From positions 1 to 7,750 of the forward strand of contig JAFADQ010000181.1 in NCBI GenBank assembly GCA_023424725.1: a stretch of DNA of 7,750 bases, written 5' to 3'. The position numbers and the translations under genes are program-made. Positions within the stretch are counted from its first letter, which is position 1. Every line of letters begins with the position of its first letter. Below the pieces are notes generated by a model. The model was not told the origin of the DNA, ran no database searches, and was given only the letters and a program-made list of their open reading frames with translations. This document shows positions 6,824-7,750 of this stretch, one piece after another. The DNA comes from Bacteroidota bacterium (lineage in GTDB: Bacteria; Bacteroidota; Bacteroidia; Cytophagales; Hymenobacteraceae).

Positions 6824-7750
6824 ATGATCAGGCCAGTTTCTTTATTGTTTTCGGTGGTTTGCTTTATCGGCATCCTTTGTTTTTTCACCTTCTGTTCAGA
6901 TAAAAAGCAAGAGCAAAAGGCAGAAGTAAAGGCGCCTGTACAGTACGCGGCGCACCTCCCGGGCGTACAATACACAGGCACCAAATCGTGCATATCGTGC
7001 CACCAGGATTATTACGAAACCTTCCGGCACACCGGCCATGGCAAATCTTTCTACCAACCGGCCAAAGATGATATTATAGAGAATTTTTCTGAAGCCCTTG
7101 TTTTCGATGCGCCGTCGGGGTTTTATTACCGGGCATTCTGGAAAGGCAACGAGATGTTTGTTGCGGAGTTTAAATTATCGGGCAAAGATACCACGCATTA
7201 CCGCCACGAGAAGGTAGATTTTATAATTGGCTCGGGCAACCAAACCCGCAGTTATATACGCGAGCAAAACGGGTACTTTTTTCAGATGCCCATAACCTGG
7301 TATGTAAAGCGAAAGATCTGGGACATGAGCCCGGGCTACGAAAAGGGCAATAACACCCGCTTCGACCGGCCAATTGGAGACATGTGCATGAGCTGCCATA
7401 ATTCTGAGCAGCAGTTTGTACCTTATTCTATCAATAAATTTAACACGGTAGGGCAGGGCATGAGCTGCGAGAAATGCCATGGCCCCGGCGAGGAGCATGT
7501 AAAAGCGATGCAGGCCGGTAATTTGCCTGCCAAAGGCGAGATAGATTATACTATAGTAAACCCCGGCAAATTACCCATACAGCTTCAGTTTGATGTTTGT
7601 CGGCAGTGCCATTTAGAGGGCGTTACCGTACCCAAAGAAGGAAAAGATTTTACCGACTACAGGCCTGGATTGCCCATAACAGATTATTACGACGTGTTTT
7701 TGCCGGTTGCCAATAACCAGGAAGAGTTTGGGTTTGCCTCGCATGCCGAG
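6824..7750 (+). CDS. Multihaem c-type cytochrome, probable lipoprotein, cut by the right window edge
   Basis: This is an exported cytochrome c protein, probably moving electrons in the periplasm or at the outer membrane. The ATG at 6824 opens a frame of 309 codons that runs to the last base. Residues 1-23 are a hydrophobic signal segment. C24 in FTFCSDKK could be a lipidated Cys, although the lipobox is loose. Four CXXCH haem c attachment sites are visible: CISCH 56-60, CMSCH 188-192, CEKCH 215-219 and CRQCH 259-263. HTGHG (69-73) may supply distal haem ligands. The spacing resembles the cytochrome c554-like domain found in multihaem proteins that often continue into TPR repeats; I cannot see whether this one does. 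The start is supported by the signal peptide and the promoter motif just upstream. The electron donor and acceptor are unknown. Confidence 0.88.
   Translation, partial: MIRPVSLLFSVVCFIGILCFFTFCSDKKQEQKAEVKAPVQYAAHLPGVQYTGTKSCISCHQDYYETFRHTGHGKSFYQPAKDDIIENFSEALVFDAPSGFYYRAFWKGNEMFVAEFKLSGKDTTHYRHEKVDFIIGSGNQTRSYIREQNGYFFQMPITWYVKRKIWDMSPGYEKGNNTRFDRPIGDMCMSCHNSEQQFVPYSINKFNTVGQGMSCEKCHGPGEEHVKAMQAGNLPAKGEIDYTIVNPGKLPIQLQFDVCRQCHLEGVTVPKEGKDFTDYRPGLPITDYYDVFLPVANNQEEFGFASHAE

Noticed and set aside
6778..6993. Minus-strand open frame of 71 codons across the cytochrome start
   Set aside because: It overlaps the cytochrome signal peptide region and its own presumed product shows no family features.
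7175..7498. Minus-strand open frame of 107 codons with hydrophobic stretches
   Set aside because: It is a shadow of the multihaem cytochrome, whose + frame carries regularly placed CXXCH motifs and is open to the window end.

Overview
The window looks like the chromosome of a Bacteroidota bacterium, most likely of the order Cytophagales (Hymenobacteraceae-like; the family is a guess). The signs are PorE-type OmpA proteins, a porT gene, a MenG/UbiE enzyme, no Shine-Dalgarno sequences before the starts, and three copies of the Bacteroidota -7 promoter motif TAnnTTTG, each upstream of a gene or gene block. All six genes lie on the + strand and coding density is high. I see no tRNA, rRNA, CRISPR array, insertion sequence or phage gene.

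Region 1 (1-4316) holds two tandem paralogues with the same layout: a TPR region, a five-bladed PD40 beta-propeller, a carboxypeptidase-regulatory-like domain and a peptidoglycan-binding OmpA C-terminal domain. This is the layout of PorE of the type IX secretion system (T9SS). The first gene is cut by the left window edge; its apparent ATG at 22 lies inside the TPR region. The second is complete (787 residues) and adds a Gly/Thr/Asn-rich linker and five lysine-rich repeats of 16-18 residues. A strong hairpin terminator follows at 4278-4316.

Region 2 (4329-6644) is a tightly packed three-gene unit. A menaquinone methyltransferase gene (ubiE/menG) overlaps by 52 nt a porT gene encoding an outer-membrane-type barrel protein of the T9SS. 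The porT stop codon directly abuts the ATG of a YdfG-like short-chain dehydrogenase.

Region 3 (6645-7750) has a 179-nt intergenic stretch with a promoter motif, then the start of a secreted, probably lipid-anchored multihaem c-type cytochrome. It shows four CXXCH motifs in 309 residues and runs off the right edge.

Taken together, the window links cell-envelope and protein-secretion functions (two PorE-like periplasmic anchors and PorT) with respiratory functions (menaquinone methylation and a multihaem cytochrome). Every family here is recognisable. The least explained element is the repeat tail of the second OmpA-family protein.
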